DNA from: Heliocidaris erythrogramma
Taxonomy: Eukaryota > Echinodermata > Echinoidea > Camarodonta > Echinometridae
Direction of reading: 5' to 3'
DNA: 64,000 nt
NCBI GenBank assembly: GCA_025617745.1
Contig: CM046853.1
Coordinates: 12,788,974 to 12,852,973, forward strand
In this document: positions 9,895 through 24,193 of the stretch, one piece after another
How the letters are laid out: each line of letters starts with the position of its first letter
Numbering within the stretch: position 1 is the first letter of the stretch
Translations under genes and position numbers: made by a program
Notes under the pieces: model-generated
Seen by the model: only the letters and a program-made list of their open reading frames with translations
Database searches by the model: none
What the model was told of the DNA's origin: nothing

Positions 9895-11670
9895 ACTTTG
9901 TAGTTCTGATTAAAAGTGAAAGGAATATTAATCTCCCATCTCTTGAATGATGAAAAAAGTATCAAATGACATTACTTTGCCTTTTATTGTTAGCGACTCC
10001 ATAGAACTTACAGTGGTGACTTCTAATAAATCCAATGTAAATTATTTCTAGATAGTTTTAATTTTTTAGTTTTATGCTAAATACATAAGAGTACAGTATT
10101 CTAACAAGATTTGTACATGTAATAATTAAAGGAGAAAAAGACTACCTTAGATCTCCATATTGCAAGTAGGCCTACATGTAATTTGAGGTAATTCAGGAAA
10201 AGAGGCATCGTAACAAAAAATCTTTAAGACAAAATGTGAAAAAAGAACAAAACTTTGAATGACTGTTGCTTTCTTATGGTCATTTGACAGTGACTTGATA
10301 ATTGTGAGTATTCTTAAATACATGTGGGGGAAATGACTGAACATGTAAGGCCATGCCGACATGTGTATATCTTGGACTATTCAAACTGAAATCGATGGTT
10401 GGGAAATAATTATTACAAAAATGCAAGCTCTATTTGCGTATTTTGTAAAAATCAATTATTTGTTGTTTAGGTCTGCTGAACTTCGCTCAACAATAAAGCA
10501 ATGAAACATTGTGGTATTTTGGTACTGACTAGGGTAGGGTTTTCTAAATATGACACACATGGTTGCATATTGTGTGAAAATGGGATAAAAAGGTGAGGAT
10601 AGCAGAGACATGTCTGTGTTAATCAATATAAAATGGTACCGGTACTATAAAATATGAACATATGCGGAAAACTGTCTGGTGCAGAAATTAAGATTTAAAC
10701 TATGATAATTGGTTAGTTTCATATTACCATTTCTGTGAATAATGAACTAACAGTTACACTGTCATTGTAGTTACCCTGGTCAATAACAGTGCTTATGTAT
10801 TCTATTTACAAGGTTTATGTTACAGTACATGCCGTCATTAATTACTAGTAGAGGAGATGATATTCGTAGGAACATATATTTCTGTGAAAATCCTTCTATT
10901 TTGGGCCAATAGGTGTGTCAAATATTATTTCGTACAGACTGTTACATCTAGTTTGCTTACACGTAGATAGACTTGTTTATAACTGTAGGAAATATACTCT
11001 TCTTCATCTAAAAGAAAGTTTTTTAATGTTTTTTTTTTAATGTCAAATTAGCATGTTTTGTCAGTGTAACTTAGTTATAAAAAAATCCAAAGTATATTGA
11101 TGTGTGGACTGCTGTGTAGTAATCATATTTTTACATACAGGTGCATAGTGCTTTCATTAACATTTTGGATAAACATGTGGCCTTTATAGGCCTATAATCC
11201 TATATGATACATGTGTTGTCATATTTTGTCATTGTAGCATTGAAGTCTTGAAGACAATCCATAAAGAATTTTCTCATGCTTTAATTTTGATAGCATGAAA
11301 TGTGTCTACCATGACTTGTGCCTCTGAGTACGTTGTCGCCAGTCACGCTAATGCTGAGAAATCCTAAACTTGGGTGAAAATTTGGTCCAAGTTCGCTGAG
11401 GGCAGACATGCTGAGATTGAGAAGAAATCAAACCATGAAACCAAAGCCCAGCCCACTCCAGCTGAGCAAGGTCGCCAACTCTACCGGAACTTGTCACATG
11501 TTAGCTCTAGGCAAACTATGAAACTTACCAATCAAATATTTCATTTTGTACTTGGACTTAACTTTTATATCTTTTTATCAGTTTGAAGAGAGATCGCGAG
11601 TTGGATAAATTTGTTTGCTGAAAGGTGGTGGGCTAACGGGCAAGTCCGTGTGGTTACAACTTATATAGTA

Positions 11671-11754
11671 CATGGTCTGCTGAGAGCTATAAGGGGGTTG
11701 ATTGATATCCTTTTACACAGAGTTAATGCCCTTTTGGCTCTCATCAGACAATGC
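11671..11754 (+). repeat. Hairpin family, copy 1 (decayed)
   Basis: The right part TTTTACACAGAGTTAATGCC, then CTTTTGGCTCTC, matches the same part of the copies at 32132 and 41925. The left arm (GTCTGCTGAGAGC..AAGGG) pairs imperfectly with the right arm, at roughly 20 of 27 positions. It has the same orientation as the other copies. Confidence 0.75.
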
Positions 11755-12994
11755 CTTGTACCTCCTTGGTTTGTATTCAAATGATGTACAGTATGTACAT
11801 CAGTACATGTAGGCATATACACTGTATAGGGCTTACAATGTATGCAGTTGTAGAATTTCCATAGATGTTATAATGAACATGATGTCTATGAATCTCCGGT
11901 AATGGTAACTTATGTGTCAAGTTTAAGAATCAGCAGGTAGCAAATTAGAGTTGAAAAAAAAAACACAAGAGACAAAACAAGTCCTAACTTATTGTTTTCA
12001 TGTAGTTGAATACATTGGCCTGAATAAGTTTTCCTGTTATCATATAGTTTTTTTCTAGCTAGAAATAATTAGGTGATGTCTGATTAAAATCTGAGCACAC
12101 AATAAGTTTGATTTGTGCTTCTTCTTTTCCAAATGAACACCTTTAGATAAGAACTGATACTAGTGAGAATTGAAGTTCAACCAGTTCATGCCAAGTTTCT
12201 CAGTGCTATTCACTTCTACAATAGGGTGTGGAAGTGACGGACCATTTCACCTCAAGAATTCCTCACAATTCACCAGCTTATTTTCTCATCAAAACTCTTG
12301 TGCTCTCTAAATTTGTGACCGTTAATTGCTGAATGCAGTAGTCTGCTATCGAAGAATGTGTTTAAGCTAGATGTGTTCAACTTTATCTCAAGCATCACCA
12401 CGTTACAGTTGTGATGATTTCAATGTTATATTTATTGCATCATTCAAGGTGTAGGATTTGTTAAAGGTACTAAGATGGTGTGCTGCGTTGGGGTATTCAA
12501 AATCAGATGTTACAGTACATGAGACATTCAGAGGGTCTGAATATGAAGAATATGTTCAGTTTTATAACAACTTACAGACACCTACTTGTTACTTTTTTCC
12601 CCTTCAAATTTCAAGATTTAAAATTATTTTAATTTTTTGTAATACTTGGTGCTTTGTATGGGAATATAACAAAGTATTGATATGAGGGTTTGAAAATACT
12701 CTTTCCAGATTCCTTGAGTGAGTTGAGTCTGCAAACGGCTGCCCTACTTTTCTTTTTCATGTGCCCTTGTGCATATATTCTGGATCATACAGTGCATAAT
12801 TAGCATACACATGTAAACATGCGTTCAGTCGCTCAAGATAATGCTGGAATATTTTATGTGAAAAAATCAGATTCAGGGGTGACCAGTAATGGCAAGTTAC
12901 ATGTATGGTATATATCTACTGTTAGATTATTGTCTGGAGCAAGTCTTGCTCACCATGATTCAACTGTTGACTTACCCTACTGGTTTCTGTTTGA

Positions 12995-12995
<1 letters not shown>

Positions 12996-13028
<33 letters not shown>

Positions 13029-13034
13029 ATGTGT
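12996..13034 (+). repeat. (GT)n microsatellite
   Basis: A TG dinucleotide array with one TT interruption. The apparent Cys/Val-rich peptide across it is an artefact. Confidence 0.95.
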
Positions 13035-14552
13035 CTCTATAGCTTCACGCAGGAGGTACAGAGTGTATACCACTGCCCACCCCCAAAGTCTTGAGAACTC
13101 TTACAATGAAATAAGTTTGACTAGGTCATTTTCCCACGGCACCAAAATAAAAGGCTTGAGAAAGGCTGGATTTGTGACCTTTGGACCTTATGATCTTTAA
13201 AAGAGCCTGTGGTGTGTATTTAGTGCTTTATGGAAATTGTGAAATTGAAAACCATTACCAGATTTCAAATTTCGTTTGAAAGTTATGATAATTTTGTTCT
13301 TGGTTGGGGTACCAAGCTCAGGCCAGGCATCAACTTGATGGATATATATATATATATATGATTACATGAATAGGAATTTGCTTTCAAATTATAATTTGGG
13401 CCTACAGTTTATTATGTCAATTAATCTATAACTTGCTAAATAGAATTTCAAACCATGAAATATCTTGTGCAGGTGTTTAGATTATTCACATTTTTTCCCC
13501 TTTTACTATTTAGTCTAAATGTATTTTGCTAATTAAGAATTACATGTAAGCCTACATATACAAATGTAGGCCTATTTGTTACAAAGTACCATACACACAG
13601 GTGTACAAAAAATAACATGTGGATAGAAGCGCAACAAACTGTACATGAAATAAGAATGTCTTTCAAATACTGGGGTTCTACTTTGTCTTCTGGTAAAAGC
13701 TTTATTTGGCTCGGGTTGGTTTCAAATGTATCATGTTCTGAAACAAAACAAACTGGAGCCTTAAATTCTACATTAGATTTCTTTTAATAGACCTGTTTAC
13801 AAAGTTGTTCAAATTGATGGGATGTTTCCTGGGACCTAGTAAGTAGTAACAAGGTATTCCATTAACCGGGTATTAATGAATGAACTACAATACTTGGAAT
13901 CCAGTTGCATACATTACTTGTTGCTATGTCTGACAAGCCTCTGACAAGCTTTCTGGTTGTCAAGAACAACATCGGTTTTAAAAGTATGCATAAAATTTGA
14001 ATATATTTGTGAACAGGTCTATTGGTCTTTTGTATCAACTGCATGTTGACCTTGATGTGATGTGATTAAAAAGGAAATAAAACATTTATATGTACACTTA
14101 GATCTGCAGTATTGACTGATCTGAACTGAAAGAAAGTGTACACATATATGTATCACATGATGTCATGATTCCAAGATACAGGCCAAGAATAAAACAAAAC
14201 GTGACAAAAGTTATCCTTTGTTACAAAAGGGAAACAAGTGAAAGATCAGGTTTTACGGTACTCACCATTTCAGGGCAACAAACTGCACCTTGCTTTGAAA
14301 AAAAAAAGATTGTTTTGTACATGTACAGTATGCATAACAGTGGTGAAATAAGAATTTTATACCAAAAGTAAGACAATTCTGAAATATGTGAAATGAAATC
14401 TTAGCTCATCGGTACTGCTCTATGGTGGGAAGTTCTAGGCTACAGGTTGGTAATCGAATCAACATTCTGTGAATAACTCCCATTCATGATCGGCAGATTC
14501 TATTACCTAGCCATGTGCAATATAATCACAATCACACAGAATCGCGACTCAG

Positions 14553-14637
14553 ATGAGGAAATTGAGAGAATGAGTGGAGAAATAAAGAGGGAGAGAAATA
14601 AAGATTGGGAGAAAGAGAGAGAGGGGGAGGAGTAGAA
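14553..14637 (+). repeat. Purine-rich (GA) tract
   Basis: An almost all-purine stretch with GAGA and GGGAG repeats, degenerate rather than a pure microsatellite. Confidence 0.8.
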
Positions 14638-14685
14638 ATAGCATTTTCATTAACAGCCTAACTTTTCAGCCTAAATTTTCATTAA

Positions 14686-15220
14686 AGGCCAAGTCCACCC
14701 TAACAAAAAGTTGATTTGAATAAATAGAGAAAAATCCAACAAGCATAACACTGAAAATTTCATCAAAATAGGATGTAAAATAAGAAAGTTATGGTATTTT
14801 AAAGTTTCGCTTAATTTCGCAAAACAGTTATATGTACATCCTGCTCAGTATGCAATTGAGGGAACCAGTGACGTCACCCACTCACTATTTCTTTTGTATT
14901 TTATTATGTGAAATATAGAATATTTTAATTTCTGCAGATTTCACAATAAGGAAGCTCTCATTGAATTGTGTATAGGTTGCAACAATGGCAATTACACATG
15001 TTCATCGAGGAATCAAACCTTGTTTCACATTATAACAAGGAAAAATTAAAATATATCATATTTCATGTAATAAAATACAAAAGAAATAGTGAGTGGGTGA
15101 CGTCACTGGTTCCCTCATTTGCATACTGAGCATCCTATTTTCATGAAATTTTCAGTGTTACGCTTGTTGGATTTTTCTCCATTTATTCAAATCAACTTTT
15201 TGTTAGGGTGGACTTGGCCT
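14686..15220. mobile_element. TTAA-flanked fold-back element (MITE) 1
   Basis: The ends are AGGCCAAGTCCACCCTAACA and its reverse complement, each abutted by TTAA (14682-14685 and 15221-15224). Inverted similarity runs inward for well over 100 bp, including AAATCCAACAAGC and GAGGGAACCAGTGACGTCAC. No coding capacity, so it is a non-autonomous element. TTAA target use is typical of piggyBac-type transposases, but that family link is inference. Confidence 0.85.
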
Positions 15221-16745
15221 TTAACAGTGTAACAGTTTTTTGACAAGTTTTCCTGTAACTTTGACAAAACCCTGTACATGTAGCTATAATCCTTGTAGAT
15301 TTTGGAGAGCACATTTTAATCACTTGCTCAGCTATATACAATAAGTAACATTACTTGATTTTTATTTGTGGTTTTGTATTCCTATTTCTCTATTAACTTT
15401 TAAAGCCAAAAATTATAGTAACATATATTTGTAACTCAGAGAAATATGCAATGACCTGCTGATTTGAATACATTAAATAATATATATTTTTTTTAATGGT
15501 TCTGTTTTGTTACTGCCTATGTTGGCATAATGGGAACACAGCTTTATATTGAAAAGAAGAGAGGGTGAGAAAGTGGTGGATATTTTGAAAATTTTTTGGG
15601 TACCAGTACTGTCTTTCAGATCATGTCTGGTAACGCAATCGTAAGGAGCGGAAACAAGAAGTCTTGATTTCAAATTTAGCCGTCATCAAGGGACCAGCAG
15701 GTTGGTTTAAAAGCTGTAATTTTTGTGACAGGATGTACAAGGCCTAGCCTACATGTAGCATTTATTCAGAAATAGAAAGCAAGAGAAGAAATGTTTCTGA
15801 ACAAAATGAGAATGCAATCGATAAGAAGACATTTTCTTGGTAGAAATGTATTTCCAGAAGAGTAGTGCAATTTCGATTTTGTATTTATGGCAAATTCAAC
15901 AATATTCTGCCAAACTTTGCTTTTCTTGTGGCTTATCAAAGAAACGAATGTTGAAGAAATGATTCTCTTATTAAATTAAAACTTGTGTATCATATGCGAT
16001 TGTTAATATTGCCCTCAATTCAAATATAATATCTGTAATTCTGTATTCTGGAAATGAGTCAACAAAGATGATCAACATGTAGTCAGGTACATGTATCATA
16101 TTTTTCAAATACAGAAGATTTGTGAGCAGTGTATCTTTCAGATGTATTTCCCATTTCCTTTTACATTGTACATTTGCATGTACAGTACTTTTAAAATCGG
16201 AATGGTTTGGTGCGGCCAAAAAAAAAATCTGAAGAAACCTGAGACATTAACTTTCCAGGTGCTGGTTAGTGTGATATTGCAACTGAGCGGCACATCAAAA
16301 GAGGAGAAAACTTTCCAAAACTGCCACCCCCCCCCCCAAAAAAAAGGAAACACATTTTCAGGTTTAGATATTCATTATTTTGTGAAGGACAACTTTTCTC
16401 TAATGCATGTGGTTGTGTTCTCTGATCTTTCAGAAAGTCCTATGCAGAATAAATGCAATATGGCTGAGTTAATGGGATTCCTGGAGAGTTAAGAGGATTA
16501 GACACAACAATTTGGATTGACAGAATTTTTAAACGTTGACCTTTTTCATTTACAGGACTCATTTGAGAAATTGAGTGTTTTACAATGCAAATTACTGTCA
16601 GTGCTTGCTGGTGGAGAATCAAGCAACAAAATACACATGTATGTCTGTAAAGTATTAAAAACTTTGAACAAATGAATTAGGGAGATAATCAAGTGTTCCC
16701 ATTAATGTGGAAGAAAGATATTAATGGTGAAGCTTGAATATATCT

Positions 16746-16819
16746 GTAAAGCGCTTAGAGACATCATTGATGTATTAGGCGCTATATAAAAATGGAATAT
16801 TATTATTATTATTATTATG
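16746..16819 (+). mobile_element. L2/CR1-type LINE 3' tail
   Basis: GTAAAGCGCTTAGAGAC, then GGCGCTATATAAA and an (ATT)n tail: the conserved 3' terminus of L2-like non-LTR elements. A related tail ends at 58906. Only the terminus is present; no protein remains upstream that I can recognise. Confidence 0.7.
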
Positions 16820-17432
16820 ACATGAAAGCGAAAGGGGAAAGTGACATCTGTGCTGTGAAAGAGGAAGGAAATGTAAGAGGAGAATTAGTAGGATATATAG
16901 GAGGAAACATGGAATATAAAACCAGAGATGTACTTGCTGACAGAGCATGTAAATGATATAAAGTAGAATCTTCATATCCCTGATGTCAAAATATAATTTT
17001 GCTAGAATAATAGTGGGAAAGGATTAAATTTAGCTACTGACCATATCTATGTACATAATAATGTAGGCGTACATGTGCAATGTAGCCTTGTGCAGTATTG
17101 CATTTTCCTTGAGGTTCAGGAAAGCTTGTGTCCATGAGAAATGTTTTTGTGATGAATCCTGGTTACCTGGTGGAATGAACATGACCAATGCGATGACAGA
17201 ACCGTGGCCTTCGGGCCAGACAAGTAGGGATGGCTCTCCAATCAAGTGCAGGGAACAGAGGATAGTTCTGTCTTGCCCTCTAATTTCAGAGGTCGTCTAG
17301 GGTCACCCAATTATTCAAGGTCTTTTCCCATGCTTGGAGGATGTGGTATGCACTGGATGCATATTTGGTCTGGCTTGAAAATCGGATGTATAGAGAGGAA
17401 AAGTAGGGTAGTTACATTTTGTGTAAGATTAA

Positions 17433-18003
17433 AGGGCAATCCAACCTTGGTAATAAGGTGATTTGTGTGAAAGCAGAATAAAATGAAAAACAGGATGGTG
17501 AAAGTTTGAAAGAAATCGGACAAGGAATAAGATGGTTATGGATGTTTGAAAAATGAGATCTCTACATCTATGCGAATCTCAAATTGGCAATTTTATGAGT
17601 CGATTGTGACAAACTTGTGGACAACTCGCCAGTTTGTCGAACACAAAAAATATCATTAATTTGCGATTTTCTCCGAAGCACCTTTACCCTCAGGGCAGTA
17701 CTCAAAATATACATAAAGTCCTCATGAAAGAGAAAGATCCTACTGAGAAATACAATTTTTAGAAAAATAACATTTTAGTACTTTTGTGTGTTGTAGCGAA
17801 CAGTGGAGTTGTCCGCAACTACATGTACATCACAACGGCATAACCTATTCGGCCAATTTGAAATTCCCATATGTATAGTGATGACAACTTTCAAAAATTC
17901 ATAATTTTCTTATTGCTTGTCCGATTTCGTTCAAACTTTCACCAATCTGCTTCTCTGATTTTTCCTCTTTCAAAGCAACTTGCTATTAAGGTTGGATTTC
18001 CTT
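17433..18003. mobile_element. TTAA-flanked fold-back element (MITE) 2
   Basis: The left end, AGGGCAATCCAACCTTGGTA, follows TTAA (17429-17432). The right end, AAGGTTGGATTTCCTT, precedes TTAA (18004-18007). The arms share inverted blocks such as GAAAGTTTGAA..AAATCGGACAA against TTGTCCGATTTCGTTCAAAC. No reading frame of note. A left half of a related element is at 46541-46720. Confidence 0.8.
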
Positions 18004-21000
18004 TTAAGAAGGCTCATAATATTACTTGTAGGTACAGTATGTATAGTGAAGATGTGCATGGAAAATTGGAAATGAACTGTAATTTTTCAATTGCTACCAA
18101 ATGCTAACGGCACAGACTACTGTGGACTAAAAATGAAATGTAAACCTCTGTTGAAAACATTTGTTAAGATTCAGTTACACTCTTTCACCTTTAAAAATAG
18201 TTTTAAGAGGGGGAGAAAGTAAGAGAGAGAGGGGGGGGGGGGACTTTGGGCATGAAAGAAAGGAGGACCAAAGAAGAGCCCTTGGAGATACTGGAACAGA
18301 CTGGAGACCTAAATCAATAATTCCTGTTACAGTTGAATCTGTAGACAATGGCTAAATCTGTAGGATTATCTTCATCCTTTCCATGAGGAAGGATTATAAG
18401 AAACTGCAATCCTTCCTGTAAACTTGTTTGGAGAAGCATGTAGTGATAATGTTTCAGGTTGTACAAACACTTAGGCTATGTGAAACTACAACAATAAGTA
18501 GTGCATAGCATGGTCTACATGTTATAATAGAGCATCAGCTTACTTGTACATCTACATGGACATGTATGTTGTATGTGTGTCAATCTGAAAAAAATATGGA
18601 AGATTTTACCATCATTAGACAGGTAGCCTTATATCTATACTTCCATTACCTTTCCCATGGCTTCATCAGTATGGACCAAACTCTGCACATTTGTTCTTGC
18701 CAGTGTTTGAAAGGACAATCCTTTACTCAAACAGAATGCCTTTCATTCCAAACTTGTCAAAGAAAACTCTGTAACTCTTTATTTTTCCCCACAAGTACAA
18801 GAGAAAATAGTCCATGAATCACACCAAGTTTATGTAACAATGCTGTAAGTTCAAGCATGAGTTCCGCCTCTTTTCCAATTATCAAAGAAAATAATCCCAG
18901 CATCACCTCTCCTTTGTGGACATTGGTGAAGCTATACAGGTACTCCCTTGTACTTTTCTCATTTGCTTATTCCACCCCCATTGTCCAACAGAGTCATTGC
19001 CCACCAATAATTCTAATGGTCTTCTTTTTTGAATGATACCTCTAGTCCAGGAGTGGTCAGCTATTGTCACTGATACCATGCCATGGGGAATGGACCACCA
19101 GATTGGCCAATTAGTCCACAGTTGTTGTCCACAATAATGCTATAATCAAGGAAAGCCTTGTTCATAACTTGTTGTAGAACCTACTTTAATTAGAATTGAT
19201 TGGAAGTGAGGTTTATTTGAACATTGTTTGTATGCATTATACTTGCTACTTCATGGATGTTTCTTGCCATTATGGGGATAATGAATAATGATGGACATTT
19301 AATCATACCAGTTCATTCACTTCCTATTGCAACTTGATAAAGTGGGCAACCTTGGAGTGAACATGCCATGCCTATCATGATCTCAAAATTGAGTGGATGT
19401 GTTTACTGGGCTTCCAATGCATTGCTTTGAACATGAACATGTAATGAGCCTGTAAAGCCCTTTGAAGGGTCATGAGAAGATAAAAGGGAGCCACCACTCA
19501 TGATCTTTCTATTTTAATTCAATTCAGAAAACTTGGTATCACTTCATTGAAGATGTCATTTAAAACAGATTTTTCGATTTTTATGATATCTGTTGAAAAT
19601 ATTAATGCTGAATTTGAGTTAGAATCAATATGTGGTTAACTGCTATTGTCATTTTCTGTCTTGAAGTTCACATTTGAAAGTAAATTATGTTAACCATGAT
19701 GTGAATTTGAAAAATAATCAGGTACAGAAGTAAAAGATACAATGCAGAGAAGTGTGCCATAGACCTTTAAGTTTACCTGATGACAATAGAATATAAGTCA
19801 TGGAAAGGCATTTCTGTTTGAACATTCAACCATACTCAGTAGCCTTGCGATGCAGGTGTGCGAATGTTTGCAGAAGGGTTCTCAAAAAGTCAAAAAGACA
19901 TCCCTATTCCATCGTCTTTAGTTCTCACGGAGTGTGGGCACGTAGTGAGAAGCAGAGAATGTTTTTCCTCCCTCCTCTGCAAGTCAGATGGGAATTAGAA
20001 AGCTTTCTTGAATGAGAGAGAAGAAATGCAGGATGAGTGCGGAGGAAGTTTTCAGTTAGCTCAGGCCAACCTGTCTGCAGACTGAATGATGAAGTCGCTG
20101 ACTCCATGTCTATGGATAGATTGGAGTAAAAAAAATTGTTGCTAAGATAACTGGCAGTGGAATACATGTCATGTTCAGCCTGTTATAGTCATGAACCAGC
20201 TGTAGTTGTGTGCTTGTGTTGTTGACATGGCATCTTTTTCTCCCGGACAGGTTGTCCATCTGTCTTGTTTCCTTTGTCAAGTCTTGTCCTTAAAAAAATC
20301 AGCTTCTTTTTCTTCATTAAACATGCACACTTTTTGTGCAAGGTAATTTGGAAATGAAATTTAAAGTCTTCCTCATGATTGATAATAAACACTATTTAAA
20401 AAAGTTAATGTCTCAACAATGCATCATTGGGAAAACAAAACAGAGAAAACAAGATGTTTAGTGAACTGTTTGTCAGTCCCCCAGAGCTTGTGATAATGGA
20501 AAGTCATTAGAGCTAAGGAAAACCTGTTACAATTGTATTAAGTAACAAGTTTGGCTTTGTGGTCATGGTTTAGTCAGTGCTGTGTATCTCAACAGGCTAA
20601 TGTTCTAAAGTGTTGAAATATAGATGGTAATTGACCATGTTGTCAGCCTCTTCCATGGCTACTGTTTGTGCCTCAAGGTGGTACAATGCTACCCCTATCA
20701 TGTTCCATGTTCAAGGAGCTTGCAAAGCAGGTTATTTTTGTCTCTTTATTCACTCAGACTAAGTGGGTCATGATGCAGTCTGATGCAAATTGCATGGGCC
20801 TCCAAATGTTGTATGTGACAATTCCTTGATAACATGTACAATGTAGCTTATTTGGATGCACGATGTAGGCCTACTGATCAATATTTGTTGAGAAAGCAAC
20901 ATTTTCCAGCAGTAAGTGAGGTTCATTCTTTCATTTGATGTGTGTGCTGGTCCTTTTTTTCCAAACACAATATGTACACTCACTTCACTGTAGATAGTGT

Positions 21001-22174
21001 AAGGATCTGTATGGTGTAAACGGTAGGAGCAATAGTATTTCATGCTTACAAAGTAAATATCTTTGGGGAAGAAAGATCTATTAATTAAATAATAAGTATA
21101 ATGAAGACAAACATGTAGTAAAGAGTCTAAAATGGGATTTGATATGAGAAAATGATCTAGCAAAGCTAAAACTATACAAACATGTACCTGTCTATTGTTT
21201 AATGTTTTGTAGGGAAATACGTACAGAAGAAAAGCAGGATCTTAAGAGAGAGAGAGAGAGATAAACAGAGATGGTGTGGGGAAAGAGAAAAAAGGCCAGT
21301 AAAGAAATGTAGATTTGTTTAAAGTAAACATGTTCAAAGGACAAGATTCGTGGAAGAAAGAAATCTTGAAAACAAGAAAAAAAAATAAAGTAAGGCTGCA
21401 TTATTTTCAAGTGCCAAGATGGTTCTTTCCTATTTCCATGGCCTATATTGAACAAGTTCTTTCAAGGTGTATTACGCTAAGTGCTTGTGAATGCCTGCTG
21501 TAACTATACCAACAAAGATTTTGTATTTGAAAGCTTTGAAAGCGATCCCTCCTTATTATTGGGTCACGAGGTAGGAGAAAGCTCTCTGATTCTGACCTAG
21601 GCTGACATTTCTCTTTTGTCCAGAGCTTCAACTTGAATTGGTTCATGACCCCATTGGAACCCTTCTGGGCGTATGCTTGTTGTATGGCTTTGTTAATGCA
21701 CAAATGGGTGTAGTTGGTACTTCAACTGCAAAAAGCGAAATTGGCTAGATGAATTAATGGAGAAGAATTTGCGTTAAATATTATAGGCAAATACACCTGT
21801 ACATAGTAACGGTTTGATTCTGCGGTTTCTCCCTGATAAATGCAAGAACATGTTTTTCCCATTGCACTTCATGTACATGTAGAAGTGCTCTACATTTGAG
21901 TGTGAATTATGGTGCTGAAAGACCAGAAACTTTTACAAATTGTTAAAGATGTCCATTTCTGCAGCTGGAAACACTGTGATTTACAAAAATTCAGTGTTGT
22001 ACATATAGCCTACATGCAGTCCAGTCTGTGGCATGAAACTACATGTATGAATGAATCAGTACCACTTTGCAAAATTGATGATTTTTTTTAAATTAAAGAA
22101 GAAGAAAGTGTATAGGTTTTCATGTTAGCTAGGCTTATGCATACATTTCATTGTTTGAAATAGAGACTCATATT
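18004..22174 (+). other. Non-coding part of the putative first intron
   Basis: No supported exon, RNA gene or element boundary. It contains a G-run after a GA stretch near 18220-18242 and a GA tract near 21247-21261. Reading frames here are short and unrelated to known proteins. Confidence 0.45.
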
Positions 22175-22206
22175 TTACACCAACATATTGTTACACCAAC
22201 ATATTG
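22175..22206 (+). repeat. 16-bp tandem duplication
   Basis: TTACACCAACATATTG occurs twice in direct succession (22175-22190 and 22191-22206), followed by TTAC. Confidence 0.9.
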
Positions 22207-23083
22207 TTACTTTATTTCCTCAATTGAGTATAATTAGTGTCATTGTATTTGTGTAATTGTGCAAAAGATGACTTGTGCTATTGATCCGGATGTGTTCCCA
22301 TGGCTTCTCCAAACCTCACAAATTGTCAGAATCCAACACCCCCCCCCCTAAAACCTCTTCAAATACACTATTTGCACTCACAACCCATACGCACAGAGAT
22401 CACACCATGCATGCAACAAGTGGCATTGCTGACATTCCAGAGCTTCTTGTGGTGATTCACAGTATTGCAAAACTACCATGAAAGCAAAACAGAGCAAAGA
22501 ATAGGGAAAGAAATAGAATAAAAGATAAAGAGTAAGGGACAAAGCAGGAAAATACAATTGAATAGCTGCGTCCTTTTAGTCATAAAATAAAGGCAGATAA
22601 ACCCTCACTTGTCTCTGTATATTGTAGCAGTGATTTTTTTCCCCTTCTCTTTGTATATTGGTAAAGAGATGAGAAAAGTTAAGACATTGGGGGAAATAAT
22701 ATATTGTGAATGAACACAATGGGTGTTGTGTTTTGCTGTAAATCATTGTATGTTAAATGGACTTCACTCATTCTTAAAAACAGTTGTAACAGGAAAGAAG
22801 ATTTCTTTAATTATCCAAAAAAATCAAACAAGTCTAAAAAAAAAAAGAGATAAATATTAAAGTTATGATGTCCACCTAAGAACATGTACACATAGATGGG
22901 TATTTACCAATATTTACCAATATTTAATAAGTTAAGATTAACTTGATATATTCTTATTTTGATAGGACTGAATATAGTGTTCCCATTTTATTATTATGTT
23001 GACTGTAGTAGATATGAATGAAGTATGTGAAAAGATTCTCATCTCATAAAGTCATTTATATCTTCTTTTATTTTGTTCTGCAG

Positions 23084-23131
23084 GATTTAGATCTAGTCAG
23101 AAGACCGATTCTCAGAAATCAGAACTGAAAT
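23084..23131 (+). other. Candidate 48-bp non-coding 5' exon
   Basis: A strong pyrimidine tract (TCTTCTTTTATTTTGTTCTG) ends in CAG at 23081-23083, and the exon ends ...CTGAAAT with donor GTAAGT at 23132. Both signals are close to consensus and 48 nt is a plausible small exon. It has in-frame stops in some frames, so I read it as 5' UTR. It lies 15.5 kb upstream of the plexin coding exon, on the same strand. Joining it to 38611 would make an ATG across the junction (AT plus G) and a 14-codon upstream ORF. No transcript evidence is available here. Confidence 0.45.
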
Positions 23132-23440
23132 GTAAGTTTTTAAACTAATTTGAATCTTAAAACCAATGAAGTATTTCAGGAGTAATTTTGTTAATCTTTG
23201 AATATGCAGCTACATGAAGGACCTTTTCACAAACCTTTTGTGTATATTTTGACTTCCATCTAGGCTACATTAGTAACTGTTTATTAAATGAAAGCTCTTC
23301 TCAGATGTTTCTAAAATCGTATCTGGGATGTAGAGTAACATTATGAAAGGATGTATAATGATGCTGAACCTGCATTATCTTTCCAAGTACCGGTACCAGT
23401 AAGAATTACATGGGTATGCTAATATTAGTTCATGTGACCT

Positions 23441-23578
23441 GGGAGGCATTTCATGAAAGGACTTGTCAGATATTTTATCCAACAAATTTGCTCTCAGCCA
23501 ATCAAATGCAAGGATTTCAGTAGCTTATAACAGTTGTCGGATACAATATCCGACAACTTCCTTTCATGAAACGCTCCC
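23441..23578. repeat. Small fold-back element
   Basis: GGGAGGCATTTCATGAAAGGA at the left is matched in inverse by TCCTTTCATGAAACGCTCCC at the right, with an internal GTTGTCGGATA..TATCCGACAAC hairpin. About 138 bp, no coding capacity. It looks like a MITE; the target duplication is not clear. Confidence 0.75.
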
Positions 23579-24169
23579 CTGGTCTAGTCAGCTGCACATA
23601 GAAGCCAATGTTCTGACATTATTTCATCAAATCAACAATGCATCTAATCAAGTGAAACTTTGAAAGCAAATCCGTCACAGCATGACATCTGACTAAACAT
23701 CAAATATAATGATATCATTTTTTAAGCTATGCTGAGTTCAGTCTCAAAATTTTGCTCTCTTGTTATGGTTTTTGTCATGGTATTTGTTTGATAAATGTAG
23801 ACTCCATCCTTCAAAAAGTACAGAGTCTGTTTTGATAACCACCCAGCTTTTAGAAGGCCTCTGAAATGTCATGTTTGGATGTGCATTGTGATTTGGATTT
23901 CTAAAGTAATGCTTGATTTAATTGTGTTGTTTTGCAAAACTCCTGATACTTTGTTGTGTGCTCCTGTTGTGTGCACAAGATTTGTTAAGTATTTTGCCCA
24001 TTTATATGTCCGTATTGAATGTTCTTTGATGTCTGAAGTCAGATAAGGTCGAAATAGTGACAGCTCTCCACATGGAAGAAAGGCTAGAGCAGGTGTAGGG
24101 TAGATTAGGGGAAATTCCACGTACATGTAGGTTTTATAGACAAAGAATGCAAGAACTAATATGAGACAG

Positions 24170-24193
24170 TAGACAGACAGACAGACAGACAGA
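24170..24193 (+). repeat. (ACAG)n microsatellite
   Basis: About six AGAC/ACAG tetranucleotide units. Confidence 0.9.

Larger units (their letters stand above)
8628..23083 (+). other. Putative first intron, or intergenic DNA
   Basis: About 14.5 kb without any supported coding exon. It contains a perfect short hairpin (9502-9539), one member of the three-copy hairpin family (11671-11754), two TTAA-flanked fold-back elements, a LINE 3' tail (16746-16819), a (GT)n tract and many TACATGTA palindromes. Short reading frames here show no recognisable domain and no codon structure. Whether it is intron or intergenic depends on the unproven exon at 8627. Confidence 0.4.
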